Assembly: GCA_006176705.1 (NCBI GenBank)
Contig: QRFJ01000487.1
Location: 744,001-808,000, forward strand
DNA: 64,000 nt
Reading direction: 5' to 3'
Origin: Cocos nucifera
Taxonomy: Eukaryota; Streptophyta; Magnoliopsida; Arecales; Arecaceae
This document shows, piece after piece, positions 62,191 to 64,000 of the stretch. The number at the start of each line of letters is the position of its first letter. The stretch's first letter is position 1. The notes below the pieces were generated by a model, which had not been told where the DNA came from, did no database searches, and saw only the letters and a list, made by a program, of their open reading frames with translations. The translations under genes and the position numbers were made by a program.

Positions 62191-63082
62191 TATTAGAATT
62201 TGATATCTCAAATTCAATCCCTAGTAAAGGAGAATCAGTATCAGTAAGTAGTCGAGTTGGCTCAGATATGGGGTTGAGCCTGCTCGAGTTGAGATCGAGC
62301 TAGCTCAAACCATAGTCAAACTGGTCCTCTTAAGCAGACAGAAAGTAGAAGTTTGGACGAGATGCAGTTGAGCCAACTCAACCCCTGACTGAGCCAGCTT
62401 GATGGAAATGAACAGAATAAGATAGGATTTTTCTGTTTGGACTTAGATTATGATTAATCTAAAGGATCTACGAGAGTTGCACATGGATCATAGGATCCAG
62501 TGGCCATGAAGGGTTGCGATCATGATCTGAAAGTTGAAAAATATTCTAAGACTCCATCAAGGTCATGTTCGACTCATATTAGAAGAAAGAGCCCTATTAG
62601 GACTCCTGTGAACTACTGAGAAGAGGATTCTCATTTTATTAAAGAACTGAGGTATGGTGGAGCAGTAAGATGGCACGTGTGGTGTGAGAGGCATGTAGAG
62701 AGGCTTAGACAGCCACCGAGAGGAGCTTGGTAGAGCATCGAGTATGAGCAGCCCATGAGAGAGAGAAGCAATAGGTGCATAGCATCCAATGAGGAGGCTA
62801 TGAGGGTAGAGCATTTTGTAGCTTCTGAGTATCTCCTTGGGATACTGAAAAAGCTTTTGTGAGAATAGCTTCTAGTTAAAAGAGATGTTGAGAGTGGATA
62901 TTCTCCTTTTGTACCTATTTTTCTCTTTCATAGTGGAGCTTTGCATGCCCCATGGAGGCGGGCCTTTGGGTTGATCCACATACTTGATTATTTTTTTTAT
63001 TTTATTTTCTTCTTTCTTTCTATCATAATTCATCGATACTAGATCCTTAATAAGTGGTATCAAAGTAGCTGATATCCCAACA
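62191..63082 (+). repeat. B 3' LTR
   Basis: 892 bp, collinear with 59716-60620. The palindromic motifs are more decayed here (tcgagttggctcag, ttgagccaactcaa). Confidence 0.92.
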
Positions 63083-63166
63083 ATTTTTGCACCAAGGCAT
63101 GGGGGTGAAATCATCCAAATGCTCTCAAAGTTTGGTGGAGGTTAAATATCAAGTCGAGATAGAGAT
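63083..63166 (+). other. A interior, 3' tail
   Basis: Resumes A after B (atttttgcaccaaggcatgg...). It matches the end of B's own interior (62110-62190) and includes the polypurine stretch before LTR2. Confidence 0.8.
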
Positions 63167-63985
63167 TATTGGAATTTGGCACTTTGAATTCGACTCACAA
63201 CAATGAAGCCACATCAGCAAGGCCTAAGATGAAGAAGCCCAGGCTCACAGGAGGCTAGGCCTAGGATGTGTGGGTGCAGCCCGTAGGCATGTAGGTGTGG
63301 TCTAGGACGTGCGACAACATAGTCCACGTGTGGTCATCATGCCAGGTGTGAGCACACAGTCCAGGGAGAGATGCATAGACCAGGCATAGTCCACGCATGG
63401 TCTACGAGCCTAGGAGTTATTTTTAGGCCATTTTATGTGGTCCATGTGTGAGGCATGGGCCTCTTAGCGAACCAAAGAGATTTCACATGGTGCATAGGAT
63501 GCAGGACATGCAATCGGGTGTTCCAGGGCACTTGTGGGCTTGATTAAATGGCCAAAGGATTTTTTAAGTCCTAACAGAAGACATAGATTGACTTGGACTT
63601 AGATTTAAGGCCTTTAAAAGAGCCTGAAGGCCTTTGGAGCTAAGAGAGAGTCAGGTAGCTACCTAGGAAGCAGTCAAAGCTTCAGAGGAGTGGTAGAGGG
63701 TTCTCGTTGGATTTTTTGAGAGCTTTGTGAGAGATTATGCTTCCTATTGAGAGAGAGTGATTGATATATGAGAGTTAAGAGAGTGTGATCTCCTCTTATT
63801 TTTTTATTTTCTCTCATAAATTAAGCTTATATGCCTCATAAAGATAAGCCTTGGGCTGATCTACGTATTTAATTATCTTTTATGCATCTCTCTTCTTTCT
63901 TTCTATTATGATATTGACATCATCATCAAAGCTGTAATCTTGGGCGGGGATCCATATTCTATACTTGTGAAGGATCCTCCCAACA
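63167..63985 (+). repeat. A 3' LTR
   Basis: 819 bp, TATTGGAATTTGGCAC to GATCCTCCCAACA, collinear with 57510-58312. Confidence 0.92.
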
Positions 63986-64000
63986 CTATCTGCTTGAGAA
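63986..64000 (-). repeat. C 5' LTR continuing past window
   Basis: Starts with A's right target duplication CTATC; too short to analyse further. Confidence 0.4.

Larger units (their letters stand above)
59716..63082 (+). mobile_element. Element B: gag-protease-only Ty1/copia nested in A
   Basis: LTRs of 905 and 892 bp begin TGTTAGAATTT / TATTAGAATTT and end TTCCAATA / TCCCAACA. ATTTT is duplicated perfectly (59711-59715 and 63083-63087). The interior is 1570 bp with gag and protease only. The same architecture as A, with a related but distinct LTR, makes A and B two members of one non-autonomous group. Confidence 0.93.
57510..63985 (+). mobile_element. Element A: gag-protease-only Ty1/copia, hosting B
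   Basis: LTRs of 803 and 819 bp start TATTAGG / TATTGGA and end CCTAACA / CCCAACA. CTATC is duplicated perfectly at 57505-57509 and 63986-63990. Without B, the interior is about 1.5 kb: primer site, gag, zinc knuckle, protease and pre-integrase, then polypurine tract. There is no integrase or RT. Confidence 0.92.

Noticed and set aside
59716..63082. B considered as A's own second LTR half plus tandem duplication of A
   Set aside because: B has its own LTR pair, primer site and perfect ATTTT duplication, and A's sequence resumes after it, so it is a separate nested insertion.

Overview
The window is plant nuclear heterochromatin with no intact host gene. It is AT-rich and almost fully occupied by nested, decayed LTR retrotransposons of plant-specific lineages: Ty3/gypsy Tat-like and Athila-like, and Ty1/copia SIRE-like and Angela-like. 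It also holds CACTA-type DNA transposons and other inverted-repeat elements. The style of the families suggests a large-genome monocot, possibly a palm, but that is inference. The only host-like coding sequence I recognise is a single first exon (39715-39801, minus strand) carried inside a DNA transposon. Elements are labelled A-M here; a letter has no meaning outside this report.

Left part. Positions 1-5105 are the 5' portion of a minus-strand Ty3/gypsy element (K: gag, protease, reverse transcriptase, two RNase H domains, 705-bp LTR), cut by the window edge before its integrase. A 450-bp stretch that I cannot assign follows. Next is a copia element (F, about 5561-13909) with a truncated 5' LTR and an intact-length 2.86-kb 3' LTR.

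Main nest. From 13910 to the window end the backbone appears to be one old minus-strand SIRE-like copia (C), visible as 13910-14300, 41496-46845, 57186-57509 and 63986-64000. Into it inserted: E (14301-41495, Angela-like copia, imperfect 5-bp target duplication GACTG/GACTC), D (46846-57185, sister copy of F, TTCTC/TCCTC), and A (57510-63985, short gag-protease-only copia, perfect duplication CTATC). A itself contains B (59716-63082, same type, perfect duplication ATTTT). E is opened by four later insertions: M (17129-18671, a TIR element holding a foldback sequence in TA-rich DNA), H (21238-29300, an Athila-like gypsy with gag only), G (31373-33992, a CACTA element with duplication TCT), and J (36151-41183, a CACTA-like element inside E's 3' LTR carrying the host-like exon).

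How the parts relate. Several elements cannot have moved by themselves. D and F share the same reverse-transcriptase deletions at two independent loci. A and B lack integrase and reverse transcriptase. H has a long gag frame and no pol. They must have been mobilised by enzymes from relatives elsewhere. Most stop codons and altered LTR ends are C-to-T or G-to-A changes, as expected of old, methylated, silent DNA. A hairpin-containing leader motif just 3' of the primer binding site is conserved between D, F and the distinct family E, and is the best candidate here for an undescribed functional RNA signal.
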